A stretch of DNA of 64,000 nucleotides. Source: Mycobacterium sp. ITM-2016-00316 (GTDB lineage: Bacteria > Actinomycetota > Actinomycetes > Mycobacteriales > Mycobacteriaceae). The position numbers and the translations under genes were made by a program. Positions within the stretch are counted from its first letter, which is position 1, and every line of letters starts with the position of its first letter. Location of the stretch: assembly GCF_002968335.2 (NCBI RefSeq), contig NZ_CP134398.1, forward strand, positions 992,001 through 1,056,000, in the 5' to 3' direction. Shown here piece after piece: positions 1 to 9,476 of this stretch. The notes under the pieces were generated by a model. The model saw nothing but the letters and a program-made list of their open reading frames with translations, ran no database searches and was not told the origin of the DNA.

Positions 1-584
1 GAGGTGAGGCCGCGGCCGACGACGTCGAAGGAATCGCCGAGTAGTTGTTCCAGGGAGACCGACTCGTCGGCCAGCCACTGCTCGTAGGCGGTCAGGGCGA
101 CTCCGAGCAGCGTCCAGGCGGCGGTCTGGGGGACCAGGCCGTCCGCTTTCTCGCCGCGGCGGCGGGCCACATACTCGGCAACCACGGTGCGCCAGCCGGC
201 GTACATGGTCATCGAATGAGCCTGCAGCGCATCGGTTCCCAGGATCAGGCGCATGCGCTGTCGGTGCCGCTCCTCGTCGTCGAAGCGGTTGAACGCCAGC
301 AGTGCGGTGCGCAGGGCCACGGCGATGTCGCCGCGCTGGTCACCCTCGGCGAGCAGCTCGCGCATGAGGTTCAGGTGCGCGTCGAAGTCGCCCCAGGGGA
401 TGGCGTTCTTGGACGGGTAGTAGCGGAACAGGGTGCGACGGGCGATTCCGGCCGCCCGCGCGACATCGTCGACGCTGACCTCATCGAAGCCGTGGCTGGC
501 GAACAGATCCAGCGCGACGGAGGTGATGTGGTCCTGGGTGGTCGACGGCCGGCGACCGACACGAGGTCCGGACGACTTGGCCAT
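1..584 (-). CDS. mftR: MftR, TetR-family regulator of mycofactocin genes (3' end beyond the window)
   Basis: Reading the minus strand from the ATG at 584-582 gives 194 codons without a stop, so the C-terminus lies left of the window. The N-terminus carries a TetR helix-turn-helix: '[20 protein letters not shown]' at about residues 40-60. A purine-rich stretch precedes the ATG. It is divergent from mftA across a 104-bp gap that holds an AGGTCA/TGACCT inverted repeat. Known from the family: MftR represses the mycofactocin operon and responds to long-chain acyl-CoAs. The assignment rests mainly on the position next to mftA plus the TetR fold. Confidence 0.9.
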   Translation of the reverse strand, partial: MAKSSGPRVGRRPSTTQDHITSVALDLFASHGFDEVSVDDVARAAGIARRTLFRYYPSKNAIPWGDFDAHLNLMRELLAEGDQRGDIAVALRTALLAFNRFDDEERHRQRMRLILGTDALQAHSMTMYAGWRTVVAEYVARRRGEKADGLVPQTAAWTLLGVALTAYEQWLADESVSLEQLLGDSFDVVGRGLT

Positions 585-632
585 GAAACCCACCCTTCCA
601 TTTCTGCACTCGATGCCATATTCTTGCGACCC

Positions 633-654
633 AGGTCACAAAAGTCGATGACCT
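633..654. promoter_or_regulatory. Candidate operator between mftR and mftA
   Basis: AGGTCA (633-638) and TGACCT (649-654) form a perfect 6-bp inverted repeat with a 10-bp spacer, about one helical turn between arms. It lies midway between the divergent starts of mftR (584) and mftA (689). A TetR dimer site is the simplest reading and MftR the obvious candidate. Binding itself is inference. Confidence 0.5.
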
Positions 655-688
655 AGACGTATCACAGCCAAGAAAGGTGCGATCCCCC

Positions 689-784
689 ATGGACCAGAAT
701 CAGCAGGTTGAGACCGAAGCGCAGCTCGTCACCGAGTCCCTCGTCGAAGAGGTCTCGATCGACGGTATGTGCGGGGTTTACTGA
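689..784 (+). CDS. mftA: MftA, mycofactocin precursor peptide (31 aa)
   Basis: A 31-residue peptide beginning [10 protein letters not shown] and ending IDGMCGVY. This C-terminal signature is diagnostic of mycofactocin precursors; the last Val-Tyr pair becomes the redox core. The ATG follows a purine-rich AAGAAAGG at 670-677. The stop is two bases before the proposed GTG of mftB, which suggests translational coupling. MftC acts on the C-terminal Val-Tyr and MftE later releases it. The gene is too short for most automatic callers. Confidence 0.96.
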   Translation: MDQNQQVETEAQLVTESLVEEVSIDGMCGVY

Positions 785-786
785 TC

Positions 787-1086
787 GTGAGCGCACCCAC
801 TGCTGATGCAGTGGCGTTCGACCCCGATCGCGGCTGGCGGCTGCACCACCAGGTGGCGGTGCGGCCGGAGCCGTTCGGGGCGCTGCTGTACCACTTCGGT
901 ACCCGCAAGCTTTCGTTCCTGAAGAACCGGACGATCGTCGCGGTGGTCAACTCGCTCGACGAGCATCCCGACATCCGATCCGCTTGTCGCGCCGCCGGAA
1001 TCGACGACGCCGCCCAAGGCCCGTACCTACATGCGCTGAGTGTGCTGGTGAAATCCAACATGCTCGTGGCGAAGGAGACCGTATGA
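787..1086 (+). CDS. mftB: MftB, precursor-binding chaperone
   Basis: A 99-residue protein starting at GTG 787, two bases after the mftA stop. A GTG at 769 in the same frame overlaps mftA and is less likely. It is a PqqD-like RiPP recognition element that binds MftA and presents it to the radical SAM enzyme MftC. Size and position between mftA and mftC are diagnostic. Its stop overlaps the mftC start in an ATGA. Confidence 0.92.
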   Translation: MSAPTADAVAFDPDRGWRLHHQVAVRPEPFGALLYHFGTRKLSFLKNRTIVAVVNSLDEHPDIRSACRAAGIDDAAQGPYLHALSVLVKSNMLVAKETV

Positions 1087-2291
1087 CTGCAGTGCTGCCC
1101 GAGGCGCCTGCCCGCGTCCCCCGGCTCGTCGAGCAGTTCGAGCACGGACTCGATGCTCCCATCTGCCTGACCTGGGAACTGACCTACGCCTGCAACCTGT
1201 CCTGCGTGCACTGCCTGTCCTCGTCGGGCAAGCGGGATCCCCGCGAACTGAGCACTCAACAGTGCAAGGACATCATCGACGAACTCGAGCGCATGCAGGT
1301 GTTCTACGTGAACATCGGCGGTGGGGAACCGACTGTGCGGTCGGACTTCTGGGAGCTCGTCGACTACGCGACCGAGCATCATGTCGGGGTCAAATTCTCC
1401 ACCAACGGCGTGCGCATCAACCGCGAGGTGGCGGCCAAGCTCGCCGCCAGTGACTACGTGGATGTGCAGATCTCGCTGGACGGTGCCACCGCCGAGGTCA
1501 ATGACGAGGTGCGTGGTCCGGGTTCGTTCGCGATGGCGATCCGGGCGCTGGAGAACCTCAAGGACGCCGGCTTCAAGGACGCCAAGATCTCGGTCGTGGT
1601 GACCCGCCAGAACGTGGACCAGCTCGACGATTTCAAGGCACTGGCAGACACTTACGGCGCCACCCTGCGCATCACCCGGCTGCGGCCGTCCGGTCGCGGC
1701 GCCGACGTCTGGGACGACCTGCACCCCACGCCGGTGCAGCAGGTCCAGCTCTACGAATGGCTCGTCGCCCACGGCGAAGGAGTCCTGACCGGTGACTCCT
1801 TCTTCCACCTGTCGGGTCTCGGTGAGCCGGGTGCGCTGGCCGGGCTCAACCTGTGCGGCGCCGGCCGGGTGGTGTGTCTGATCGATCCGATCGGTGATGT
1901 GTACGCCTGCCCGTTCGCCATCCACGACAAGTTCCACGCCGGAAACATCCTGCAGGACACCGGTTTCGGCACCGGATTCAAGAACGTCTGGCAGAAATCG
2001 CCGTTGTTCCAGGAACTGCGCGAACCGCAGTCCGCCGGTGCGTGCAGCGGCTGCGCGCACTACGACTCCTGTCGGGGTGGCTGCATGGCGGCCAAGTTCT
2101 TCACCGGCCTGCCCATGGATGGGCCCGACCCCGAATGTGTGCAGGGGTACGGCGAACCCGCCCTGGCTGCCGAGCGGGACAAGCCCAAGTCCTCGGTCGA
2201 CCACTCCCGCGCAGGCGGGAGAAAGGGCCCCATCCCGCTCAAACTGCTCACCGTCCCGCCCAAGAAGTTCTGTAACGAAAGTCCTGTGTAG
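1083..2291 (+). CDS. mftC: MftC, radical SAM mycofactocin maturase
   Basis: 402 aa from the ATG at 1083, which overlaps the mftB stop. Cys37, Cys41 and Cys44 form the CxxxCxxC radical SAM cluster motif (CNLSCVHC). A C-terminal SPASM domain has a cysteine-rich pattern from about residue 258, including CSGC and CRGGC. Known reaction: oxidative decarboxylation of the C-terminal Tyr of MftA, then cross-linking to the penultimate Val. A longer in-frame extension starting at 984 overlaps mftB and is not used. Confidence 0.97.
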   Translation: MTAVLPEAPARVPRLVEQFEHGLDAPICLTWELTYACNLSCVHCLSSSGKRDPRELSTQQCKDIIDELERMQVFYVNIGGGEPTVRSDFWELVDYATEHHVGVKFSTNGVRINREVAAKLAASDYVDVQISLDGATAEVNDEVRGPGSFAMAIRALENLKDAGFKDAKISVVVTRQNVDQLDDFKALADTYGATLRITRLRPSGRGADVWDDLHPTPVQQVQLYEWLVAHGEGVLTGDSFFHLSGLGEPGALAGLNLCGAGRVVCLIDPIGDVYACPFAIHDKFHAGNILQDTGFGTGFKNVWQKSPLFQELREPQSAGACSGCAHYDSCRGGCMAAKFFTGLPMDGPDPECVQGYGEPALAAERDKPKSSVDHSRAGGRKGPIPLKLLTVPPKKFCNESPV

Positions 2292-2296
2292 AGATC

Positions 2297-3481
2297 ATGG
2301 CTCGCGATACCTGGTTCGAGACCGTTGCCATCGCCCAACAGCGTGCGAAGAAACGGCTGCCCCGCTCCGCCTACTCCTCGCTGATCTCGGCGAGCGAGAA
2401 GGGGGTTTCGGTCTCTGACAACGTCGAGGCGTTCTCCCAGCTCGGTTTCGCCCCTCATGTCATCGGTGCCACCGAGAAGCGTGAGATGGCGACAACGGTG
2501 ATGGGACAGGACATCTCGATGCCCGTGATCATCTCGCCGACCGGTGTACAGGCGGTAGACCCCGACGGTGAGGTGGCCGTGGCACGCGCGGCGGCCGCTC
2601 GCGGCACCGCGATGGGGTTGTCGTCGTTCGCGAGCAAGCCGATGGAGGAAGTGACCGCCGTCAACGGCAAGATCTTCTTCCAGATCTACTGGCTGGGCAG
2701 CCGGGACGAGATCCTGGCCCGCATGGTGCGGGCCCGCGAGGCCGGTGCGGTCGGTCTGATCCTGACCACCGACTGGAGCTTCAGCCACGGCCGGGACTGG
2801 GGCAGCCCCAAGATCCCGGAGCGGATGGACCTCAAGACCATGGTGAAGATGGCGCCAGAGGTCATCACCAAGCCGCGCTGGTTCTACAGCTTCGCCAAGA
2901 CGCTGCAACCGCCGGACCTGCGGGTTCCCAATCAGGGCCGCCGCGGTGAGGCAGGCCCGACGTTCTTCGAGGCCTACGGCCAGTGGATGGGCACCCCACC
3001 GCCCACCTGGGAGGACGTGGCCTGGCTGCGCGAACAGTGGGGCGGGCCGTTCCTGCTCAAGGGCATGGTCCGCGTCGACGACGCCAAACGTGCTGTGGAT
3101 GCCGGGGTTTCGGCCATCACCGTGTCCAACCACGGCGGCAACAACCTGGACGGCACCCCGGCTGCGATCCGCTGCCTGCCGGCCATCGCCGACGCGGTGG
3201 GCGATCAGGTCGAAGTTTTGCTGGACGGCGGCGTGCGCCGAGGCAGCGATGTCGTCAAGGCCGTCGCGCTCGGCGCCCGCGCAGTCATGATCGGCCGGGC
3301 CTACCTGTGGGGTCTGGCGGCAAACGGACAGGCCGGTGTGGAGAACGTGCTCGACATCCTGTCTGGAGGCATCGACTCGGCGTTGCGGGGTCTGGGCAAG
3401 TCCTCGATCCACGACCTGACCCGTGAGGACATCCTGATCCCCGATGGCTTCACCCGCACGCTCGGAGTGCCGCAGTCCTGA
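2297..3481 (+). CDS. mftD: MftD, FMN-dependent pre-mycofactocin oxidase
   Basis: 394 aa, member of the L-lactate dehydrogenase / glycolate oxidase FMN family. The segment SNHGGNNLDG, with the active-site His near residue 279, and the phosphate-binding DGGVRRGSDV are typical. Known role: oxidative deamination of the released core AHDP to the redox-active pre-mycofactocin. It starts 5 bp after mftC. A 119-bp gap with three copies of a GTGAC-type 9-mer separates it from mftE. Confidence 0.95.
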   Translation: MARDTWFETVAIAQQRAKKRLPRSAYSSLISASEKGVSVSDNVEAFSQLGFAPHVIGATEKREMATTVMGQDISMPVIISPTGVQAVDPDGEVAVARAAAARGTAMGLSSFASKPMEEVTAVNGKIFFQIYWLGSRDEILARMVRAREAGAVGLILTTDWSFSHGRDWGSPKIPERMDLKTMVKMAPEVITKPRWFYSFAKTLQPPDLRVPNQGRRGEAGPTFFEAYGQWMGTPPPTWEDVAWLREQWGGPFLLKGMVRVDDAKRAVDAGVSAITVSNHGGNNLDGTPAAIRCLPAIADAVGDQVEVLLDGGVRRGSDVVKAVALGARAVMIGRAYLWGLAANGQAGVENVLDILSGGIDSALRGLGKSSIHDLTREDILIPDGFTRTLGVPQS

Positions 3482-3600
3482 CACGCCGGTAGCCTGATAC
3501 GGGCGTGACTGACGTGACTGACGTGACCGGTTGTCCGCCGAGTGGCCGACAGCCGCGGAAATCAATTGCAGCGCATGCGCCAACAATCGGTGCATACCAG

Positions 3601-4356
3601 GTGAATTCGGCCTACCATCACCGGGTGGCTGTACCCGGGGAGCTCGGCGGTGTGACATCGAGCGGACTGCTTTCCACCGCGCGCCATCAGCAATCCGACG
3701 GGTACCCGGCGCTCATCGTGCCGCTCGGCTCCACCGAACAGCACGGCCCGCACCTGCCGCTGGACACCGACACCCGCATAGCGTCCGCCGTCGCACGCGC
3801 TGTGGCTGCCCGACTCGGCAGCGGATGGCTGCTGGCACCGGCGCTGAGCTACGGCGCGAGCGGCGAGCACGAGGGTTTTGCCGGCACGGTCTCGATCGGC
3901 ACCGAGGCGTTGCGACTCTTACTCGTCGAGTTCGGCCGGTCGGCCTGCATCTGGGCTACCCGGTTGGTCTTCGTCAACGGCCACGGTGGCAATGTCGAGG
4001 CGCTGGCCGGGGCGGTGGGCCTGCTGCGGACCGAGGGTCGCGACGTCAGCTGGAGCCCATGCATGGTGCCCGGTGCGGACGCGCACGCCGGGCACACCGA
4101 AACATCTGTATTGCTACATATTTCGCCCGAGGCGGTACACACCGAGAACGTGGTGGCGGGGAACAGCGCACCGCTGGCCGAGTTGATGCCCGCCATGCGT
4201 GCCGGTGGCGTGGCCGCGGTCAGTGCGGTCGGGGTGCTCGGGGACCCGACCACCGCCAGCGCGGTCGAGGGGGAGCAGTACTTTGCCGAGATGGTCGACG
4301 GGTGCGCCCGCAAACTCCTGGCCTGGACACCGAACGGGCACGGGATGCTGACATGA
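3601..4356 (+). CDS. mftE: MftE, creatininase-family peptidase
   Basis: 251 aa from GTG 3601 (MNSAYHHR). The frame is open back to GTG 3505, but the creatininase homology begins after 3601, and 251 aa suits the family. The metal-site motif [14 protein letters not shown] starts near residue 44 (Glu46, His48). Known role: cuts the MftC-modified peptide to release the Val-Tyr-derived AHDP core. The start lacks a clear Shine-Dalgarno sequence, so it is less certain than the identity. The stop overlaps mftF as ATGA. Confidence 0.92.
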   Translation: MNSAYHHRVAVPGELGGVTSSGLLSTARHQQSDGYPALIVPLGSTEQHGPHLPLDTDTRIASAVARAVAARLGSGWLLAPALSYGASGEHEGFAGTVSIGTEALRLLLVEFGRSACIWATRLVFVNGHGGNVEALAGAVGLLRTEGRDVSWSPCMVPGADAHAGHTETSVLLHISPEAVHTENVVAGNSAPLAELMPAMRAGGVAAVSAVGVLGDPTTASAVEGEQYFAEMVDGCARKLLAWTPNGHGMLT

Positions 4357-5765
4357 CGGGCCCGCGCCTGCCCGACGGGTTCGCCGTCCAGGTGGACCGC
4401 CGGGTCAAGGTGCTGGGTGCGGGTTCGGCATTGCTGGGCGGCTCGCCCACGCGTTTGCTGCGGCTGGCTCCAGTGGCCCAGACGATGATCGACGACGGTC
4501 GCCTGGAGGTCCACGACGCGCTGTCCGCGCAGCTGGCACGCACTCTGCTCGACGCCACCGTCGCACACCCGCGTCCGCCCAGTGGCCCGTCGCACCACGA
4601 TGTGACGGTGGTTATTCCGGTGCGTGACAATGTATTCGGGGTCAGCAGGCTGGTCCGGGCGCTGCGTGGGATGAATGTCGTGGTGGTCGACGACGGATCC
4701 GCCGAACCGCTGAAGGACACCGATTTCGACGGCGCGCGCTGTGAGGTGCGGGTGCTGCGGCATGCCCGCAGTCGCGGCCCGGCGGCGGCCCGCAATACCG
4801 GCCTGCGCGCCTGCAACACCGACTTCGTGGCGTTCCTGGACTCCGACGTGGTGCCCCGCCGCGGCTGGATGGAAGCGCTGCTCGGTCATTTCTGCGACCC
4901 GGCGGTGGCCCTGGTGGCACCCCGGATCGTCAGTCTGAACGAGCCGGACAATGTGGTGGCTCGGTACGAGGCCGTGCGCTCCTCGTTGGACCTGGGCATG
5001 CGGGAGGCACCGGTGGTGCCCTACGGCACGGTGTCCTATGTGCCCAGCGCCGCCATCATCTGCCGGCGCAGTGCGCTGACCGAGGTGGGTGGCTTCGACG
5101 AGACCATGGAGTCGGGCGAGGATGTCGACCTCTGCTGGAGGTTCATCGAGGCCGGCGCCCGGTTGCGGTACGAACCCATCGCCCTGGTCGGCCACGAACA
5201 CCGCACCCAGCTGCGGGAATGGTTCCAGCGCAAGGCTTTCTACGGGCGGTCCGCAGCACCGCTGGCAGTCCGGCATCCGGGTAAGACGGCGCCGATGGTG
5301 GTGTCGCGGTGGATGCTGGTGCTCTGGCTGCTGGTGGCGACGCGGTCCTGCTCGGGCTATCTCGTCGCCGCGGTGGTCGCGGCGTTTTTCGGCAGGCGTA
5401 TCTCTGCCTCACTGGAGTCAGTCGAGACCGGGCCCAAGGACGTCGCCGCGGTCGCGGCCGGCGGGATGTGGGGCGCGTGCCTGCAGGTGGCATCGGCCAT
5501 CTGCCGGCACTACTGGCCGGTCGCCTTGCTGGCCGCGGTGTTCTTCCGGCGGTGCCGGCACCTCGTGCTCGCCGCCGCCGTCGTCGATGGGTTGGCCGAC
5601 TGGGCCGACCGCCGCAACAGCGTTGCCGAGGACACCCATCGGGTGGGCCTGCTGAGCTATCTGGTGCTCAAGCGTCTCGATGATGTCGCCTACGGGCTGG
5701 GGCTGTGGACCGGCGTGGTCCGCGAACGGCACGTCGGCGCACTCAAGCCGCAGATCCGAACCTGA
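4353..5765 (+). CDS. mftF: MftF, mycofactocin glycosyltransferase
   Basis: 470 aa from ATG 4353. GT2 fold with VVIPVRDN near residue 88, VVVDDGS, and the DxD metal motif FLDSDVVP (Asp163/Asp165). Hydrophobic stretches in the C-terminal third suggest membrane association. Known role: attaches the beta-1,4-linked oligoglucose chain to mycofactocin. An in-frame upstream extension runs antiparallel in sense to mftE coding and is rejected. The next gene follows within about 11 bp. Confidence 0.94.
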   Translation: MTGPRLPDGFAVQVDRRVKVLGAGSALLGGSPTRLLRLAPVAQTMIDDGRLEVHDALSAQLARTLLDATVAHPRPPSGPSHHDVTVVIPVRDNVFGVSRLVRALRGMNVVVVDDGSAEPLKDTDFDGARCEVRVLRHARSRGPAAARNTGLRACNTDFVAFLDSDVVPRRGWMEALLGHFCDPAVALVAPRIVSLNEPDNVVARYEAVRSSLDLGMREAPVVPYGTVSYVPSAAIICRRSALTEVGGFDETMESGEDVDLCWRFIEAGARLRYEPIALVGHEHRTQLREWFQRKAFYGRSAAPLAVRHPGKTAPMVVSRWMLVLWLLVATRSCSGYLVAAVVAAFFGRRISASLESVETGPKDVAAVAAGGMWGACLQVASAICRHYWPVALLAAVFFRRCRHLVLAAAVVDGLADWADRRNSVAEDTHRVGLLSYLVLKRLDDVAYGLGLWTGVVRERHVGALKPQIRT

Positions 5766-5776
5766 AGTGCGCCGCG

Positions 5777-7150
5777 TTGCACACTGATGTCCTGATCGTC
5801 GGTGCCGGCAGTGCTGGTTCGATTCTTGCCGAACGTCTTTCAGCCGATCCCGGCTGTGGTGTCGCGGTCCTGGAGGCGGGTCCGCCGGCGGTCCCACCCA
5901 GGGCCGGCGACGCACACCTGGTGCCGATCGGGCCCGGCAGTCCGGTGATCAGCCGCTACCCGGCAACGCTGACCGACACCCCACGCCGGGTGGTCGACCT
6001 GGTGCGCGGCGCGGTCGTCGGCGGGTCCGGTGCGATCAACGGCGGCTACTTCTGCCGGGGCGTGCCCGCGGACTACTCGGGCTGGCACACGCCCGGCTGG
6101 TCCTGGGACGACGTGCTGCCACACTTCCGGGCGATCGAGACAGACCTGGACTTCGCCGGGCCGCTACACGGTGGCACCGGGCCGATCCCGGTCCGCAGAA
6201 CACGCGAATTCAGTTCGGGCACCGAGCTGTTTGTGCAGTCGGTGCTGGCAATGGGGTTCCGCTGGATCGATGACCTGAACGGCGACGGACCCGCCGACGG
6301 CGTGGGCGCGCTGCCGCTCAACGTGCGCGACGGCAGCAGGGTCGGACCGGGCGCGGCCTTCCTGGGGCCGGCGGCGAAGCGACCGAACCTGGCCGTGCAC
6401 CCGGCGACCAGGGCGCAGCGGATCCGGTTCTCCGGAACCCGGGCGGTCGGGGTCGATGCGCTCGGACCAGCCGGGCCGGTGCACTACGCCGCGGACCGTG
6501 TCGTGCTGTGCGCGGGGGCAATCGGCACCGCGCACCTGCTGCTGGTGTCCGGTTGCGGTCCTGCCGATGTCCTTGGCGCCGCGGGGATCCCGGTGCTGGC
6601 GAATCTGCCCGTCGGAGCGCACTTCCAGGATCACCCGGAGTGGGTGCTGCCCGTCGACTGGCCCGCAGACGGTGGGCGCACCCCGATCGAGGCGGCGCTG
6701 TCGGTCGACGGGATGGAGATCCGTTTGTACACATCGGGTTTCGCGCAGATGACTGGCGAGCCGCCGTCGGATCCGCCGCACATCGGGGTGGCGCTCATGC
6801 GCCCCGCGGCGCGGGGCCGGCTGACGGTCTGCTCGCCGGATATCGCGGTGGCGCCGGTGATCGCACATCACTACGATGCCGTCGCCGAGGATGTCGAGGC
6901 GCTGCGGCGCGGCGCCGAACTGGCACGTGAGATCGCCGGAGTCGTTGACCGCGAGGCGAACTGGTCTACCACGCAACACCTGTGCGGTACCGCCCCGTTG
7001 GGCACGGTGCTCGATCCGAGGTGCCGGGTGTTCGGTGTCGACGGGCTGTGGGTGGCCGACGGGTCGATCATGCCGACGGCCACGTCGCGCGGGCCGCACG
7101 CCACGATCGCGATGATCGGGCACCGGGCCGCGGAGCTGATCACAGACTAG
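5777..7150 (+). CDS. mftG: MftG, GMC-family mycofactocin-associated dehydrogenase
   Basis: Proposed 457 aa from TTG 5777 (MHTDVLIVGAGSAGS). An upstream in-frame start at 5705 overlapping mftF is possible, so the start is uncertain. The N-terminal GAGSAG dinucleotide-binding loop and the C-terminal 'GLWVADGSIMPTATSRGPHA' region are typical of GMC flavoproteins. Known role in mycobacteria: re-oxidation of mycofactocinol by passing electrons to the respiratory chain. The stop overlaps the convergent exporter gene by 3 bp. Confidence 0.9.
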   Translation: MHTDVLIVGAGSAGSILAERLSADPGCGVAVLEAGPPAVPPRAGDAHLVPIGPGSPVISRYPATLTDTPRRVVDLVRGAVVGGSGAINGGYFCRGVPADYSGWHTPGWSWDDVLPHFRAIETDLDFAGPLHGGTGPIPVRRTREFSSGTELFVQSVLAMGFRWIDDLNGDGPADGVGALPLNVRDGSRVGPGAAFLGPAAKRPNLAVHPATRAQRIRFSGTRAVGVDALGPAGPVHYAADRVVLCAGAIGTAHLLLVSGCGPADVLGAAGIPVLANLPVGAHFQDHPEWVLPVDWPADGGRTPIEAALSVDGMEIRLYTSGFAQMTGEPPSDPPHIGVALMRPAARGRLTVCSPDIAVAPVIAHHYDAVAEDVEALRRGAELAREIAGVVDREANWSTTQHLCGTAPLGTVLDPRCRVFGVDGLWVADGSIMPTATSRGPHATIAMIGHRAAELITD

Positions 7151-8739
7151 GCGCGGTGCCTGCCGCCGCCGCGGAGGCGGCGCATGACCCGCAACTGCTG
7201 ATCGTCGCGGCCGGGTGCCCACAGGCCGATGACGACGGCGCTGATGCCCACGATGACCGCGAGTCCCAGCAGCGACGCACTCATCGACTCGACGAACGCT
7301 GCCCTGCCGAGTTCGGCGATGGGTGCACCCGCCGGTCCCAGTGTCGCCGAGACCTCAAGGGCCTGGCCGAGGGACCCCAGCGCGGCGTCGCGGGCCGAGG
7401 GTGGCAGGTCGGCCGGGAGTCTGGGCGCCAGCAGGTCGGTGTACTGCGCGGCCAGCAGTGACCCGGCCAAGGCGATACCCAGCGCGGCACCCACCTCGCG
7501 GGTGGTGTCGTTGACGGCCGAGGCCACCCCCTGCTTGTCATCGGGAGCGGTGTTCATGATCGCGGAAGTGGTTGGTGCGGTGAGGAATCCGATGCCGATA
7601 CTCATCACCAGCAGCGGCCAGCCCACGGCCGCATAGCCGTCGTCGACGGTGATGGTGCTCAGCAGCAGAAAGCCCACGGCAATCAAGGTCAGTCCGGTGA
7701 AGACCACCAGTCGCAGCCCGGCCCTCGGCAGGTACCAGAACGACGTCGCGGACAGCAGCAGGACGGGACCCATCAGCGGGGTGAGCGCGAACGCCGTCTT
7801 GATCGGGCTGTAGCCGAGGATCAGTTGCATGTGCTGCATGACGACGTAGAAGAAGCCGAACATGGCGAGAAAGAACACGGTGATCGCCGCGGCGCCGGTG
7901 GCGAATGCGGGGTTGGCGAACAGACGGACGTCGAGCAGGGGATGCTCCCGACGCAGTTCGATGACGCCGAACGCCAGCATCATCAGCGCGCCGACGACGA
8001 TGCAACCGATGACCAGCGCATCGGACCAGCCGCGGGCAGGTGCTTCGAGGATGCCAAACACCAGCACCGCCACCCCGCCGCCGATGACGACGGCGCCGAG
8101 CCAGTCCAGTGGTTTGGCGATCGATTCCTTGGATGTCGCGATGGTGAAGGTCAGCACGAACAACAGCACGCCGACGCCCGCGAATCCCCAGAAGATCGCC
8201 TGCCACCCGAAGAAGTGCAGCAGCCCACCCGAGCCCAGCATGCCGGCCACCGCGCCGCAGCCCGCGGTGCCCGCCCAGATGCCAACCGCCTTGTTGCGCT
8301 GTTCTTTCGGGTAGGCGGAGGTCAACAGGGACAGCGTCGCGGGCATGACGAAGGCGGCACCCGCGCCCGCCGCTCCGCGCGCGATGATCAGGTCCATCGG
8401 GTCCGACCAGATCACCGGGGCGATCGACGCGACGGTGAACACCGCCAGGCCTAGCAGTAGGGCGCCGCGGCGGCCGTAGCGGTCACCCAGTGCGCCGGCG
8501 GGCAGCAACAAGCAGGCCAGCACCAGGGTGTAGCTGTCGACGATCCAGGTGAGTTCGGTCTGGGTGGCCGAGGTGGCCTTGGCGAGATCGGGGAGCGCGG
8601 TGTTCAGCGCGACCATCGAGGAGATCACCAGCAGCACACCGAGACACGCGATGAGCAACGTCCAGACGCGGGCCTTGGTCGAAAGCGCGGCGAGGGTCGG
8701 GTCCGTGGGCCGCCCCGACCCGGCGAGTGTGTCGACCAT
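7147..8739 (-). CDS. MFS multidrug exporter, DHA2 (14-TM) type
   Basis: 530 aa, rich in hydrophobic segments with roughly 14 predicted helices. The motifs GDRYGRRG (loop 2-3) and an N-terminal SSMVALNTALPDL helix are typical of DHA2 / EmrB-QacA proton antiporters. The ATG at 8739 follows GGAGGGG. Divergent from a TetR gene with a perfect 17-bp palindrome between them, which fits substrate-induced efflux under local repression. The substrate cannot be told from sequence. It is not part of mycofactocin biosynthesis despite touching mftG. Confidence 0.88.
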   Translation of the reverse strand: MVDTLAGSGRPTDPTLAALSTKARVWTLLIACLGVLLVISSMVALNTALPDLAKATSATQTELTWIVDSYTLVLACLLLPAGALGDRYGRRGALLLGLAVFTVASIAPVIWSDPMDLIIARGAAGAGAAFVMPATLSLLTSAYPKEQRNKAVGIWAGTAGCGAVAGMLGSGGLLHFFGWQAIFWGFAGVGVLLFVLTFTIATSKESIAKPLDWLGAVVIGGGVAVLVFGILEAPARGWSDALVIGCIVVGALMMLAFGVIELRREHPLLDVRLFANPAFATGAAAITVFFLAMFGFFYVVMQHMQLILGYSPIKTAFALTPLMGPVLLLSATSFWYLPRAGLRLVVFTGLTLIAVGFLLLSTITVDDGYAAVGWPLLVMSIGIGFLTAPTTSAIMNTAPDDKQGVASAVNDTTREVGAALGIALAGSLLAAQYTDLLAPRLPADLPPSARDAALGSLGQALEVSATLGPAGAPIAELGRAAFVESMSASLLGLAVIVGISAVVIGLWAPGRDDQQLRVMRRLRGGGRHRA

Positions 8740-8788
8740 TGCCCCTCCATCGACGGGTGCGTTATTTTTGGTACTGCCCGTCTTGTTT

Positions 8789-8805
8789 CGAGACTAACAG
8801 TCTCG
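8789..8805. promoter_or_regulatory. 17-bp perfect palindromic operator
   Basis: CGAGACT AAC AGTCTCG: perfect 7-bp arms around a 3-bp centre, in the 95-bp gap between the exporter and the TetR gene. This is the typical arrangement for an autoregulated TetR/efflux pair. The half-site TAACAGTCT recurs at 10760-10768 upstream of the P450. Confidence 0.75.
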
Positions 8806-8834
8806 TTCCTCGGTGGGGAAGGGAGTTGGGGACG

Positions 8835-9476
8835 ATGTCGACACACACCGACCCGCGGCCGGCGCGTTCGCGGGCCCGGTTGTTGGAGGCGGCGACAGCG
8901 CTGCTGCGCACGGGCGGACCCAGTGCGGTCACCGTCGATGCGGTTATTCGCGCGTCCAAGGTGGCGCGGGCCACGCTCTACCGACACTTTCCGAGCGGGA
9001 ACGACTTGCTGGCGGCGGCCTTTCACGCGTTGATCCCGCCCGCGCCATTACCGCCGGAGGGCGGCACGCTGCGCGATCGGCTGATCGCCGCGCTGGACGG
9101 GTTCGCCGACCTGATCGCCGAGGCGCCGATCAGCCTGGCCGCGACCTCCTGGCTGGCGCTGGGCGGCGGCCTGGATCCGTCCTGGTGGGGCAAGGGCGAA
9201 CGCGATCCCGAGAGCGACGCGGTGCGCACCCTGCGCGAACGGGTAGCCGAGCAGTACGCGGAACCGTTCGACGCGATCTTCGACAGTCCGGATGGCCGTG
9301 CGGCGTTCGGCGCCGTCGATCGAATGCAGGCGGTGGCGCTGCTGGCCGGCCCGATCCTGCTGGGCAAGCTCAGCACCCTGACCGACTTCGACTACCGCAC
9401 GGTCGCGCGGATGGCCGTCGACGGCTTCCTGGCCACCCACCAGACCTCCGGTGAAACTACCGCAGCGAGTACCTGA
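8835..9476 (+). CDS. TetR-family regulator
   Basis: 213 aa from ATG 8835, preceded by GGGAGTTGGGG. The N-terminal HTH 'DAVIRASKVARATLYRHFPS' lies at about residues 38-57; the C-terminal ligand-binding domain is alpha-helical and unassignable. Divergent from the DHA2 exporter, so it most likely represses that gene and itself through the palindrome at 8789-8805. Its end overlaps the convergent P450 by 20 bp. Confidence 0.88.
   Translation: MSTHTDPRPARSRARLLEAATALLRTGGPSAVTVDAVIRASKVARATLYRHFPSGNDLLAAAFHALIPPAPLPPEGGTLRDRLIAALDGFADLIAEAPISLAATSWLALGGGLDPSWWGKGERDPESDAVRTLRERVAEQYAEPFDAIFDSPDGRAAFGAVDRMQAVALLAGPILLGKLSTLTDFDYRTVARMAVDGFLATHQTSGETTAAST

Noticed and set aside
729..2204. Long open frame on the strand opposite mftB/mftC
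   Set aside because: Antisense shadow of a high-GC gene; mftC has complete radical SAM and SPASM motifs.
3505..3600. Three GTGAC-type 9-bp repeats and a GTG that would extend MftE by 32 residues
   Set aside because: The extension has no creatininase similarity and the 251-aa form fits the family; the repeats are too short to call a functional element.
1..7150. Mycofactocin cluster as a novel system
   Set aside because: Complete and in the known order; already well described.
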